Source: Afipia sp050249215 (GTDB lineage: Bacteria; Pseudomonadota; Alphaproteobacteria; Rhizobiales; Xanthobacteraceae). Taken from it: a DNA stretch of 64,000 bases. Below are positions 17,501 through 25,206 of this stretch, piece after piece (the first letter of the stretch is position 1; every line of letters starts with the position of its first letter). Made by a program: the position numbers and the translations under genes. The notes below the pieces were generated by a model that saw only the letters and a program-made list of their open reading frames with translations, searched no databases and was not told the DNA's origin. The stretch is taken from contig JBFWQX010000007.1 in assembly GCA_050249215.1 (NCBI GenBank), positions 1 through 64,000 of the forward strand, in the 5' to 3' direction.

Positions 17501-18709
17501 ATGAAATTCAACGTAATCACGAGAGGCTTGTATTTGTCGGCATCGCTTTTGGTGGCGCATGCGGCGAATGCTGCGGAGACCATCAAGATTGGCGTGCTGA
17601 ACGACCAGTCCGGCGTATTTGCCGATAACGGCGGCACCGGTTCGGTCGCGGCAGCGAAACTTGCCGTCGAGGATTTCGGAGGCGAGTTGCTCGGGCAGAA
17701 GATCGAGGTCATCAGCGCCGATCACCAGAACAAGCCCGATATCGCTTCGGCAACGGCGCGCAAATGGTTCGACACAGAAGGAGTCGACGTCATCGCCGAC
17801 GGCGCGGCCTCGTCGGCCGGATTCGCGATCCTCGAAATCGCGCGGCAGAAGAACAAGATTTTTGTGATCAGTGGGCCGGGCTCTTCGGATTTCACCGGGA
17901 AAGCCTGTTCGCCGGTGAGTTTCCACTTCAATTACGATACTTATGCGCTGTCCAAGCTGACCAGCGAAGCCATCACCAAGGCAGGCGGAAATACCTGGTA
18001 CTTTATCTCCGCAGACTATGCTTTCGGACATGCGTTGCAGCGCGATGCGACGAAGTTCATCGAAGCCGCCGGCGGAAAGGTGATCGGCTCCGCGGCGCAT
18101 CCTCTCGGCTCCGCTGACATGGCATCCTTCCTGTTGCAAGCTCAGGGCTCGAAAGCCAAGGTTGTCGGTCTTGCGACCTCAGGTGCGGACGTCCAGACCG
18201 CTATCAAGCAAGCGGGCGAATTCGGCATTGTGGAGGGCGGCCAGCAACTCGCGGGTCTTCTTGTCTTCATTACGGACGTCAACGCATTGGGCCTCAAGGC
18301 GACCCAGGGACTGCAGGTCACCACCTCGTTCTACTGGGACCTGAATGACCAGACGCGCGCGTGGGCCAAGCGCTATTTCGCTGCGACAGGCGGAAAGGTG
18401 CCCAGCATGGTTCAGGCGGGAGTCTATAGCGGCGTCCATCACTATCTGGCGGCCGTGAAGGCGGCGGGCACTAAAGATCCGGCCGTGGTGGCCAAGAAGA
18501 TGCACGAGATGAAAGTCAACGACATGTACAACAAGGATGTCACGATCCGTCCAGACGGGCGCGTCCTGCATTCGATGTATCTGGTGCAGGTCAAAAAGCC
18601 GGACGAATCAAAGTACAAGTACGACTACTATAAGGTCATTACGACATCGCCCGGCGAGCAGGCCTTTCGGCCGATGGGTGACGGCAACTGCCCGCTGGTG
18701 AAGGGCTGA
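17501..18709 (+). CDS. ABC transporter substrate-binding protein without an adjacent permease
   Basis: A 402-residue Peripla_BP_6 protein with a signal peptide (LYLSASLLVAHAANA) and IKIGVLNDQSGVFADNGGTG. It aligns along its length with the binding protein at 1722-2933, sharing VEDFGG, the WYFxxADYAFGHAL block and the CPLVK C-terminus. No permease or ATPase lies next to it, so it probably loads the livGFHM complex at 3085-6531 or one elsewhere. GAGGGAAGAGAC is a strong ribosome site. Its place between the hydrolase and a dehydrogenase suggests that its ligand feeds this operon. Confidence 0.9.
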   Translation: MKFNVITRGLYLSASLLVAHAANAAETIKIGVLNDQSGVFADNGGTGSVAAAKLAVEDFGGELLGQKIEVISADHQNKPDIASATARKWFDTEGVDVIADGAASSAGFAILEIARQKNKIFVISGPGSSDFTGKACSPVSFHFNYDTYALSKLTSEAITKAGGNTWYFISADYAFGHALQRDATKFIEAAGGKVIGSAAHPLGSADMASFLLQAQGSKAKVVGLATSGADVQTAIKQAGEFGIVEGGQQLAGLLVFITDVNALGLKATQGLQVTTSFYWDLNDQTRAWAKRYFAATGGKVPSMVQAGVYSGVHHYLAAVKAAGTKDPAVVAKKMHEMKVNDMYNKDVTIRPDGRVLHSMYLVQVKKPDESKYKYDYYKVITTSPGEQAFRPMGDGNCPLVKG

Positions 18710-18772
18710 TCCTGTATTGTGACGGGCGCGGGATTCCGCGCTCGTCGAGGTTCGATGTTCAAGGAGTTTGGC

Positions 18773-19657
18773 ATGACGGGTGCCATTGGTTTTGTCGGTC
18801 TTGGCGTGATGGGCGAGCCGATGTGCCGCAATCTCGCACGCAAAAGCGGGCGTGCTGTTTTCGGCTTCGACCGGGCGGACGATCCGCTGCAGCGGCTGGC
18901 GACCGCAGGTGTCAAACGGTCCGCTTCGCTGGCCGAACTGGCGAAGCAATGCGACACCATCTTCATTGCGTTACCGAGCGGAAAGCATGTGCAGGCGGTC
19001 TGCGATGGGGAGGACGGCCTTCTGAAGCACGCCGAAGCCCGCCATATCATTGTTGATCTTGGAACGTCTCCCGTGGAGATGAGCCGTGAACTGGCGAAGC
19101 GCTTCGCCGCAAAGGGCGCGCGATATGCCGATGCTCCGATCGCGCGGACAAGGCAGGCCGCGGAAGAGGGGACGTTGAGCGTCATGGTCGGTGCGGACGC
19201 TGCGACCTTCAGCGAACTCCAGCCGCTGATCGCGACCTTTGCCACGGACATCACCCATTGCGGCGATGTCGGCGCGGGTCAGGTCGTGAAAATCCTCAAC
19301 AACATGGTCCTGATGCAGACGGTCGTGGCACTTGGTGAGGCACTGGAAACGGCGAAGCGCGCGGGACTTGATGCGAAGCTGCTGTTTGAAACCCTTGCGA
19401 AGGGCTCGGCTGACAGCTTTGCATTGCGCAATCACGGCATGAAGGCGATGCTGCCGGATATGTTTCCGGAGCGTGCGTTTTCCGCCGAGTATGCCCGCAA
19501 GGATATTTCCTACGCTCTCGACCTTGCCCGTTCGATGGACATCAAGCTGCCGGGAGCCGAACTGGCTGACAAGGTGCTCGGCGAGACGATCGAGGCCGGA
19601 TATGGTGATCTCTATTGGCCTGTGCTCGCGCGGGTCATCAGGGCATCCCGTGCATGA
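18773..19657 (+). CDS. Beta-hydroxyacid dehydrogenase (3-hydroxyisobutyrate dehydrogenase family)
   Basis: About 294 residues. N-terminal Rossmann motif IGFVGLGVMGEPMCRNLA, substrate-site DLGTSPVEMSRELA, and the catalytic lysine segment GAGQVVKILNNMVLMQ are present. Enzymes of this family oxidise short hydroxy acids or reduce semialdehydes with NAD(P). ATG 18773 is chosen because AAGGAG lies six bases upstream; longer in-frame starts exist at 18719 (GTG) and 18755. Confidence 0.9.
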   Translation: MTGAIGFVGLGVMGEPMCRNLARKSGRAVFGFDRADDPLQRLATAGVKRSASLAELAKQCDTIFIALPSGKHVQAVCDGEDGLLKHAEARHIIVDLGTSPVEMSRELAKRFAAKGARYADAPIARTRQAAEEGTLSVMVGADAATFSELQPLIATFATDITHCGDVGAGQVVKILNNMVLMQTVVALGEALETAKRAGLDAKLLFETLAKGSADSFALRNHGMKAMLPDMFPERAFSAEYARKDISYALDLARSMDIKLPGAELADKVLGETIEAGYGDLYWPVLARVIRASRA

Positions 19658-19696
19658 GGCGTCAGGTGAAAGGCAAGCCTTGCAAGATTCTCGTTC

Positions 19697-21127
19697 ATGA
19701 TTGACGTCCTTGTCATCGGCGGCGGGAATGCTGCGCTGTGCTCCGCGCTGATGGCGCGCGAGGCAGGCGCGTCGGTGCTGATGCTGGAGGCCGCGCCGCG
19801 CGAATGGCGCGGCGGCAATTCCATGCATGTGCGCAACCTGCGCTGCATGCACGATGCACCGCAGGACGTTCTTGTCGAAGCCTATCCCGAGGAGGAGTAC
19901 TGGCAGGATCTTCTGAAGGTGACAGGAGGACTGACCGATGAACCTCTTGCGCGGCTGGTGATCCGTCATTCGTCGCGGTGCCGCCCATGGATGCGCGGTC
20001 ACGGCGTTCATTTCCAGCCGCCGTTGTCCGGCGCCCTGCATGTGGCGCGCACCAACGCCTTCTTCATGGGCGGTGGCAAGGCGCTGGTGAATGCCTACTA
20101 TCGCAGCGCCGAAAATCTTGGCGTCAGGATTCGCTACGATGTGCCAGTGAAAATGCTGGAGCTGAAGGATGGGCACTTCATCGCCGCCGTCACGGAAGCC
20201 GGGGAGCGGATTACGGCGAAAAGCTGCGTCCTTGCCTGTGGCGGCTTTGAGTCAAACATCGAATGGCAGCGCGAAGCCTGGGGACAGAATGACCTTGGCG
20301 AGTGGGTCGCCGAGAATTTCCTGATCCGCGGCACGCGATTCAATCAGGGCGTGCTTCTGAAGTTTATGATCAACGCCGGAGCGGACTCCATCGGCGATCC
20401 GACACAGGCGCATTGCGTCGCCATTGATGCGCGGGCGCCGCTTTACGATGGCGGCATCTGCACCCGTATCGACTGTGTTTCACTCGGTGTCGTGGTGAAT
20501 CGCGAGGCGCGCCGGTTCTATGACGAAGGCGAGGATTTCTGGCCGAAGCGCTATGCGATCTGGGGCCGGCTGGTTGCACAGCAGCCAGGCCAGACGGCCT
20601 GGTCGATCATCGACAGGAAAGCCGTCGGGCGCTTCATGCCGCCGGTGTTTGAAGGTACGCGGGCGGATACACTCGAAGATCTCGCGGGCAAGATCGGTCT
20701 TGACCCCACGGCCTTCATGCGTACGCTGTCAGCCTACAACGCCGGATGCCGTCCCGGCACATTCGACCACACGACGCTCGACGATTGCCATACCGAGGGT
20801 GTGACACCCGCCAAGACCCACTGGGCACGCGCAATCGATACACCGCCGTTTTATGCCTATCCGCTGAAGCCGGGCATCACTTTCACCTATCTCGGCATGA
20901 AGACCGACGCCACCGCAGCGGTGCGCTTCAAGAATAATCCAAGCGACAATCTTTTCGCGGCGGGAGAGATGGTGGCGGGGAACGTGCTGGGCAAAGGCTA
21001 TACAGCCGGGGTGGGTATGAGCATCGGCACGGCGTTCGGGCGAATTGCCGGAGTCTCCGCAGCGCAGAGCGCGGGCTTCCGTCATCCGACATTCCGGGAG
21101 GAACTGGCTTATGCAGCCGCTCGCTGA
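19697..21127 (+). CDS. tcuA: FAD-dependent tricarballylate dehydrogenase TcuA-type flavoprotein
   Basis: A 476-residue flavoprotein of the fumarate-reductase/succinate-dehydrogenase fold. FAD-binding VLVIGGGNAALCSALMARE, a GGNSMHVRN loop, and the C-terminal AAGEMVAGNVLGKGYTAGVG segment match TcuA. In Salmonella TcuA oxidises tricarballylate to cis-aconitate and TcuB re-oxidises its flavin. Here tcuB follows directly, overlapping by 17 bases, but the transporter TcuC and regulator TcuR of the classical locus are absent, so the actual substrate may be another carboxylate. Confidence 0.88.
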   Translation: MIDVLVIGGGNAALCSALMAREAGASVLMLEAAPREWRGGNSMHVRNLRCMHDAPQDVLVEAYPEEEYWQDLLKVTGGLTDEPLARLVIRHSSRCRPWMRGHGVHFQPPLSGALHVARTNAFFMGGGKALVNAYYRSAENLGVRIRYDVPVKMLELKDGHFIAAVTEAGERITAKSCVLACGGFESNIEWQREAWGQNDLGEWVAENFLIRGTRFNQGVLLKFMINAGADSIGDPTQAHCVAIDARAPLYDGGICTRIDCVSLGVVVNREARRFYDEGEDFWPKRYAIWGRLVAQQPGQTAWSIIDRKAVGRFMPPVFEGTRADTLEDLAGKIGLDPTAFMRTLSAYNAGCRPGTFDHTTLDDCHTEGVTPAKTHWARAIDTPPFYAYPLKPGITFTYLGMKTDATAAVRFKNNPSDNLFAAGEMVAGNVLGKGYTAGVGMSIGTAFGRIAGVSAAQSAGFRHPTFREELAYAAAR

Positions 21128-22325
21128 CATGCCGAATGCCGCGGCCGACAATGGGGCTTGTGACGGCGGAATCTCGCTTGTGAGTGCACTCACCGCGGAT
21201 GAGCGCGAGGTCGCGCGTGTCATGCAGATTTGCAACGCCTGCCGCTATTGTGAAGGATTTTGCGCAGTGTTTCCCGCGATGACACGGCGGCTTTCGTTCG
21301 AGATGGCGGATACGCACTATCTCGCGAACCTTTGTCATAATTGCGGATCGTGTCTGCATGCATGCCAATATGCGCCTCCGCATGAATTCGCGGTCAATGT
21401 GCCGAAGGCGATGGCGAAGGTGCGTAAGCACACCTACCAGGACTATGCATGGCCCTCGTTATTCGGCCAGCTTTATCGGCGCGCGGGGTTGACCACGGCG
21501 CTCGCACTTGCTGGCGGGCTTTCGCTGTTCCTTGTGCTCGCAGTTGCGCTGAACGGAAAGCTCATCCACCCGCCATTGGCGGGAAACTTCTACGCCATCT
21601 TCCCGCACAATTTTCTGGCAATTCTGTTCAGTGTCGTTTTCCTGTTCGCGCTTCTGGCGCTCTTTATCGGCGTGGTCCGGTTCTGGCGTGAGATTTCTCC
21701 GTCTAAGGACACCGATGCGCGCGATGTGGCATCCATGGCACCGATAAGAGTGCCTGCTGCGGTGGAGTCCATCTCGGACGTCGCACGACTGCGCTATCTC
21801 GGCGGCGGACATGGCGAGGGATGTAACGAGGAAGACGATCATTTTACGCTATGGCGGAGGCGCTTTCACCATTTCACGCTCTACGGGTTTCTGCTGTGCT
21901 TCGCGGCGACCTGCGTTGCAACGCTTTATCACTATCTTCTCGGCCTTCATGCGCCTTATGCCTTCACCAGCTTGCCGGTGATCCTGGGGTCGCTCGGCGG
22001 TGCCGGCCTTGTGATCGGTCCGGTCGGGTTGCTGTGGCTGAATCTGCGCCGCGATCCGCAACACGGTGATCCCGAGCAGCATGGGATGGACCGCGGCTTC
22101 ATCCTGTTGCTGCTGCTGGTCAGCGTCACGGGCTTTGCGCTCCTTCTTTTGCGCGATACGCGATTCATGGCGCTGTGGCTCGCCATTCATCTCGGCACGG
22201 TCATGGCGCTGTTCCTGACATTGCCCTACGGCAAGTTCGCCCACGGATTTTTCCGCTCTGCGGCGCTTCTGAAATTCAATATTGAGAAGCGGATGCCAAA
22301 TCGTCTTGGAGTCGGCGGAGAGTAG
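21111..22325 (+). CDS. tcuB: Tricarballylate utilization iron-sulfur membrane protein TcuB
   Basis: About 404 residues. The N-terminal half has two cysteine clusters (CNACRYCEGFCAVF and CHNCGSCLHACQYAPP) that hold 4Fe-4S centres; the C-terminal half has about six membrane helices with histidines suited to heme or quinone contact (FHHFTLYGFLLCFAATC, AIHLGTVMALFLTLPYGKF). TcuB-type proteins pass electrons from TcuA to the quinone pool. ATG 21111 follows GGGAGGAACT within the end of tcuA. It ends the forward run; a hairpin terminator candidate lies 300 bases beyond. Confidence 0.88.
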   Translation: MQPLADMPNAAADNGACDGGISLVSALTADEREVARVMQICNACRYCEGFCAVFPAMTRRLSFEMADTHYLANLCHNCGSCLHACQYAPPHEFAVNVPKAMAKVRKHTYQDYAWPSLFGQLYRRAGLTTALALAGGLSLFLVLAVALNGKLIHPPLAGNFYAIFPHNFLAILFSVVFLFALLALFIGVVRFWREISPSKDTDARDVASMAPIRVPAAVESISDVARLRYLGGGHGEGCNEEDDHFTLWRRRFHHFTLYGFLLCFAATCVATLYHYLLGLHAPYAFTSLPVILGSLGGAGLVIGPVGLLWLNLRRDPQHGDPEQHGMDRGFILLLLLVSVTGFALLLLRDTRFMALWLAIHLGTVMALFLTLPYGKFAHGFFRSAALLKFNIEKRMPNRLGVGGE

Positions 22326-22617
22326 TGCGAGGCAAGGTCTGCGCCGACCGCTGCAGGGTTACGTCAGGTCCTTCGGCATTGGCATGGCGTCGCCCATGCT
22401 GCGGTAAATCTTCACCGGGACACTTATCGGTCTTCCGGATGTCGGCTTCAATGCGCTAACAGTGGAAAAGAGGGCGAGCATCGCCGGCATCGCAGCCGAA
22501 TTCGGAGAATGAGTCACTGTTCGCCACTCAGAAAAACCCGTTTGTGTACAGAACATGGCCGGCGATGATCGCTGGTTCTATATCGAAGGCTGCATGGGCA
22601 AATCCAAAGGTTTCAGA
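22326..22617. other. Gap after tcuB with no convincing gene
   Basis: No standard gene is evident in these 292 bases. A 65-codon minus-strand frame (22359-22556) and a plus-strand frame open from 22513 to the stop at 22624-22626 (containing ATG 22555, ending GKSKGFREA) are both possible small genes or fragments of a decayed one. Neither has a good ribosome site and I do not call either as coding. Confidence 0.4.
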
Positions 22618-22650
22618 GAGGCATGACAGCGCCGTCATGCCTCATCTTTT
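22618..22650 (+). terminator. Rho-independent terminator candidate
   Basis: GAGGCATGAC (22618-22627) and GTCATGCCTC (22634-22643) form a perfect 10-bp stem with a 6-base loop, followed by ATCTTTT. The T-rich tract is on the plus strand, so it should stop transcripts coming from tcuAB. It also separates them from the oppositely oriented gene beginning at 22668. Confidence 0.6.
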
Positions 22651-22667
22651 CCCGATGACGACCGCAA

Positions 22668-23120
22668 TCAGTGACGTCGCGTGCTCGGGATAAAGCTGAT
22701 ACGGGCCGCCAGCAGATCGTAGGTTGTGGGGCATGCGCCGGGGACACCGGTTCTGCGGTTGAACGGCTGCTCAAGACTGATGGTCTGGCACGAGAACCGG
22801 GCAGCGAGTTCGTTTGCGCTTGCGATGATCGCCTCGTCGATCAGTTGACCAGGCATTCGCGCAACCACAAGGTTGCCAAGACAGAGCTTCTTGCGGGCCC
22901 TGAGGTCGATGTCGATCCGGTAGCCGAACAGGGCATGGATCAAGCCCCGCCGGTCCCGGATGGCAATCAGACCCGTGCGGTCTTCCGGCTGGCGGCAGCG
23001 GCGCCGGGCAAAGCGCATCCATTCGTCCAGCGAAATGCTGGCGTCATGCAGGTAGACCAGCGGGTAGGCCGACTTGGCGTCCCTGAGGCCAATCGGATGC
23101 GCTTGAAAATGCTGGTCCAT
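22668..23120 (-). CDS. GNAT-like protein of unknown function under FNR-type control
   Basis: About 150 residues from ATG 23120. An earlier in-frame TTG at 23201 would begin inside an FNR box, so I reject it as the start. The middle segment RTGLIAIRDRRGLIHALFGY and the following LCLGNLVVARMP and LIDEAIIASANELAARF resemble the beta4-helix region of GNAT acetyltransferases, but the acetyl-CoA loop is not clear. No specific substrate can be named. It is divergent from the FNR-type regulator, and an FNR box at 23188-23201, centred about 74 bases before its ATG, fits oxygen-responsive expression. Confidence 0.7.
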   Translation of the reverse strand: MDQHFQAHPIGLRDAKSAYPLVYLHDASISLDEWMRFARRRCRQPEDRTGLIAIRDRRGLIHALFGYRIDIDLRARKKLCLGNLVVARMPGQLIDEAIIASANELAARFSCQTISLEQPFNRRTGVPGACPTTYDLLAARISFIPSTRRH

Positions 23121-23187
23121 CGCCAAGAACCCGTTGCCGATCCGTCTCTGAAAATGGCAATCTGGCCGTTCTTCAGCCCTTATCGCA

Positions 23188-23201
23188 TTGACGTGTATCA
23201 A
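23188..23201 (+). promoter_or_regulatory. FNR/FixK box 1
   Basis: TTGACGTGTATCAA matches the FNR consensus TTGAT-N4-ATCAA at nine of ten fixed positions. It lies on the side of the GNAT-like gene, and with a class II (-41.5) geometry would put its transcript start near 23153. Box 2 is centred 26 bases away. Confidence 0.65.
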
Positions 23202-23213
23202 CGATTCCGGATT

Positions 23214-23227
23214 TTGATTTAGGTCAA
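23214..23227 (+). promoter_or_regulatory. FNR/FixK box 2, promoter of the FNR-type regulator
   Basis: TTGATTTAGGTCAA matches the FNR consensus at nine of ten positions. Its centre (23220.5) is about 30 bases before a TATATAAA tract at 23248-23255 that would serve as -10, giving the -41.5 spacing of class II FNR promoters and a start site near 23262. This implies autoregulation of the gene at 23282. Confidence 0.7.
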
Positions 23228-23281
23228 AAGTGCTCAGGGAATTGGTGTATATAAAGGGTCAGGTCAACACAGGCGGCAGAG

Positions 23282-24016
23282 ATGGACACGGTCGAGCAGT
23301 GCGCGGTGGGTCAGCCTTGCAAGCACAATCGCAGCAGCACCGGATGCGCGGAATGCGGCGTCCGGCTGGTCAGCGTTTGTGGCGCGCTCGAACTTCCCGA
23401 ACTTGAGGCGCTGGAGCGAATTAGCCACCCGACGACCTTCGCACCCAAGGCGATGCTGTTCGATCAGGGAGCGCTCGCCAGCCACGTTTTCAATATCACC
23501 GAGGGGGTCGTGCGGCTCTATAAGTCTCTGCCCGACGGCCGGCGGCAAATCATGGGATTTGCCCTGCCTGGGGATTTTCTCGGGCTTGCCCTGATGGATC
23601 GTTACGGCGTGACCGCCGAAGCGGTGACGCCGGTCAAGGTCTGCCGTTTTTTGCGCTCGTCGTTCGTGTCCTACATCGACGGGAAGCCGCATCTGCTGCG
23701 GCGCTTGCATGAATTCGCGGGACACGAACTCAGCCTGGCGCAGGATCAGATGCTTCTGTTGGGGCGCAAGACAGCCGAAGAAAAGGTTGCCGCGTTTCTT
23801 GTCAATCTCCAGATGCGCTATGCGCGGATCGGGCCGATGTCCGTTACTGTGGCGCTTCCTATGGGACGGCAGGACATCGCGGACTATCTCGGCTTGACCA
23901 TCGAAACGGTGAGCCGGACGCTGACCAAGCTCGCGCGCGAAAAAACCATTCTGATTGTCCCCGATGGTGTCCGGCTTCTCAGCAGTGAACGGCTCGATCA
24001 TCTGACCGCGGCGTGA
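23282..24016 (+). CDS. FNR-type (FnrN/AadR-like) oxygen-responsive transcriptional regulator
   Basis: A 244-residue Crp/FNR regulator. The N-terminus has cysteines at 22, 25 and 33 (CAECGVRLVSVC, a C-x2-C-x7-C pattern) and a fourth near residue 121 (VKVCRFL), the set expected to hold an oxygen-labile 4Fe-4S cluster. The C-terminal helix-turn-helix GRQDIADYLGLTIETVSRTL has the E-x2-SR recognition motif that reads TTGAT half-sites. In Rhodopseudomonas palustris the related AadR is needed for anaerobic growth on some aromatic acids, which would suit this catabolic neighbourhood. FNR boxes lie immediately before and after it. Confidence 0.93.
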   Translation: MDTVEQCAVGQPCKHNRSSTGCAECGVRLVSVCGALELPELEALERISHPTTFAPKAMLFDQGALASHVFNITEGVVRLYKSLPDGRRQIMGFALPGDFLGLALMDRYGVTAEAVTPVKVCRFLRSSFVSYIDGKPHLLRRLHEFAGHELSLAQDQMLLLGRKTAEEKVAAFLVNLQMRYARIGPMSVTVALPMGRQDIADYLGLTIETVSRTLTKLAREKTILIVPDGVRLLSSERLDHLTAA

Positions 24017-24038
24017 ATCGCTACGCGCGAATGCGCGT

Positions 24039-24052
24039 TTGATCGAGGTCAA
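24039..24052 (+). promoter_or_regulatory. FNR/FixK box 3, upstream of the 34-residue membrane protein
   Basis: TTGATCGAGGTCAA matches the FNR consensus at nine of ten positions and shares the GTCAA right arm with box 2. A class II arrangement predicts a start site near 24087, with GATAGGT (24072-24078) as a possible -10, and a leader of about 18 bases before the ATG at 24105. Confidence 0.65.
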
Positions 24053-24104
24053 TTCGTGCATCGTCTATCGGCGATAGGTGTTCTCCACTGTAATGGAGAC
24101 AACA

Positions 24105-24209
24105 ATGCCGAAAGACACCGTCATCGCGATGATTCCCATCCTTCTCATGTTCGGGTTCTTTGCAGCGGCCATGATCTGGGCCGATATCTATTCGCGCAAG
24201 CCGAGATAA
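24105..24209 (+). CDS. 34-residue single-pass membrane protein, FNR-box controlled
   Basis: A very short gene with ATG 24105 preceded by TGGAGACAAC and ending with TAA at 24207-24209. The product starts MPKDTVIAMIPILLMFGFFA, followed by one continuous hydrophobic helix and a positively charged tail ending SRKPR, so the C-terminus should be cytoplasmic. Tiny single-helix proteins of this kind are often accessory subunits of terminal oxidases or other respiratory complexes, but I do not recognise this one and no oxidase is nearby. The FNR box upstream, the Shine-Dalgarno and the coherent helix support a real gene. Confidence 0.65.
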   Translation: MPKDTVIAMIPILLMFGFFAAAMIWADIYSRKPR

Positions 24210-24267
24210 AGAGTCAGGGCAGGGGTTTGGCCGAATCGGCGAGCGTCTGCCGTGTGAAGTGAGCCAG

Positions 24268-24296
24268 GGCGCGGGGCCGATAAGCATCCCCGCGCC
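24268..24296. terminator. Stem-loop between the small membrane protein and the convergent iclR gene
   Basis: GGCGCGGGG (24268-24276) pairs perfectly with CCCCGCGCC (24288-24296) across an 11-base loop. There is no T tract on either side, so it is a weak terminator candidate, but it sits exactly where two transcripts converge. Confidence 0.4.
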
Positions 24297-24332
24297 AGCA
24301 GGACTTCCGCTCGGCCCGGGAAGCCTTCAGCG

Positions 24333-25130
24333 TCAGATCATGTGATTGCTGATTTCGTCCGCTGCCCTGATCAGCCGCGGCAGAAACTTCTTCACCAGCG
24401 CGGCGGGTGAATGCCGCGCCAGGTTTGTCGACAGATTGATCGCGGCGACCGTTTTGCCGCCTTCGCCCCGGATCGGGGCCGCAATGCCGAAGGCGCCCAC
24501 TTCGAGTTCATCCGTGACGATGCTCCACCCCTGACTGCGGACGGTCGCGATTTCCTTTTCGAGTTTGCGGATATCGGTGACGGTCTGGCGAGTCCATGCC
24601 CGGCGATCCGAATTCGTCAGAATGGTTTTGCACTCCTCCGGCGGCAAGCCTGCCAACAGGACTCGCCCCATCGACGTGCAAAAAGCCGGAATGCGGCTGC
24701 CGATCGTCAGGCTCCGCCGCAGTACGCTCGTGACTTCCGCGCGGGTAATATAAATCACGTTCGAGCCGTCGAGCACCGAGATGGCGACAACTTCGTCAGC
24801 CTCACGAGACAATGTCTCGATAATCGGCTGTGCGACCTCGCGCAGCGAGAGCGAAGACAGATACGAGAAGCCAAGCTGCAGAACGCGCGGCGACAGCGAG
24901 AACATGTCGCCGTCCTGACGCGCCATGCCCAAAGCGACGAGCGTATGCAGAAGCCGCCGGACGCCTGCGCGGGGCAGGTTTGTTCGCTGGGCGACACCAG
25001 TCAATGTCAGGCCGCGCTCCTGACTGAAAGCGGCGATCACCAGCAGGCCTTTGGCGAAGGATTCCACGAACTGGTCGCTGCCGGGGGGCCATCGTGTCGC
25101 ATCCGTCCATTGGTCATCGAGCGTGAGCAT
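24333..25130 (-). CDS. IclR-family regulator (PcaR/PcaU-like)
   Basis: A 265-residue regulator: winged helix around residues 25-90 (TGVAQRTNLPRAGVRRLLHT) and an effector domain with CTSMGRVLLAGLPPEE, DELEVGAFGIAAPI and AAINLST. These blocks resemble the PcaR/PcaU/PobR branch that responds to aromatic acids. It is divergent from the TctC-amidohydrolase-Rieske run, and the 76-base interval holds two 15-bp sites resembling the PcaR operator. Confidence 0.92.
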   Translation of the reverse strand: MLTLDDQWTDATRWPPGSDQFVESFAKGLLVIAAFSQERGLTLTGVAQRTNLPRAGVRRLLHTLVALGMARQDGDMFSLSPRVLQLGFSYLSSLSLREVAQPIIETLSREADEVVAISVLDGSNVIYITRAEVTSVLRRSLTIGSRIPAFCTSMGRVLLAGLPPEECKTILTNSDRRAWTRQTVTDIRKLEKEIATVRSQGWSIVTDELEVGAFGIAAPIRGEGGKTVAAINLSTNLARHSPAALVKKFLPRLIRAADEISNHMI

Positions 25131-25154
25131 GGATTGCCATCCCAGAAGTCTGTG

Positions 25155-25195
25155 TTATCGTGTTCGATAATAGACAATAAGTTCGACAGTCGAAC
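25155..25195 (+). promoter_or_regulatory. IclR (PcaR-like) operator candidates between iclR and tctC
   Basis: GTTCGATAATAGAC at 25162-25175 (inside the inverted repeat TTATCG-N4-CGATAA, 25155-25170) and the perfect 15-bp palindrome GTTCGACAGTCGAAC at 25181-25195 begin 19 bases apart. Both resemble the PcaR box GTTCGATAATCGCAC as I remember it from Pseudomonas. They lie 11-51 bases before the TctC start and 25-65 bases before the regulator's own start. Confidence 0.6.
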
Positions 25196-25206
25196 AAGAG
25201 GAAACT

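Noticed and set aside
23121..23201. An N-terminal extension of the GNAT-like protein starting at TTG 23201
   Set aside because: The TTG is the first triplet of an FNR box read on that strand and no ribosome site precedes it; ATG 23120 gives a product starting at the expected fold.
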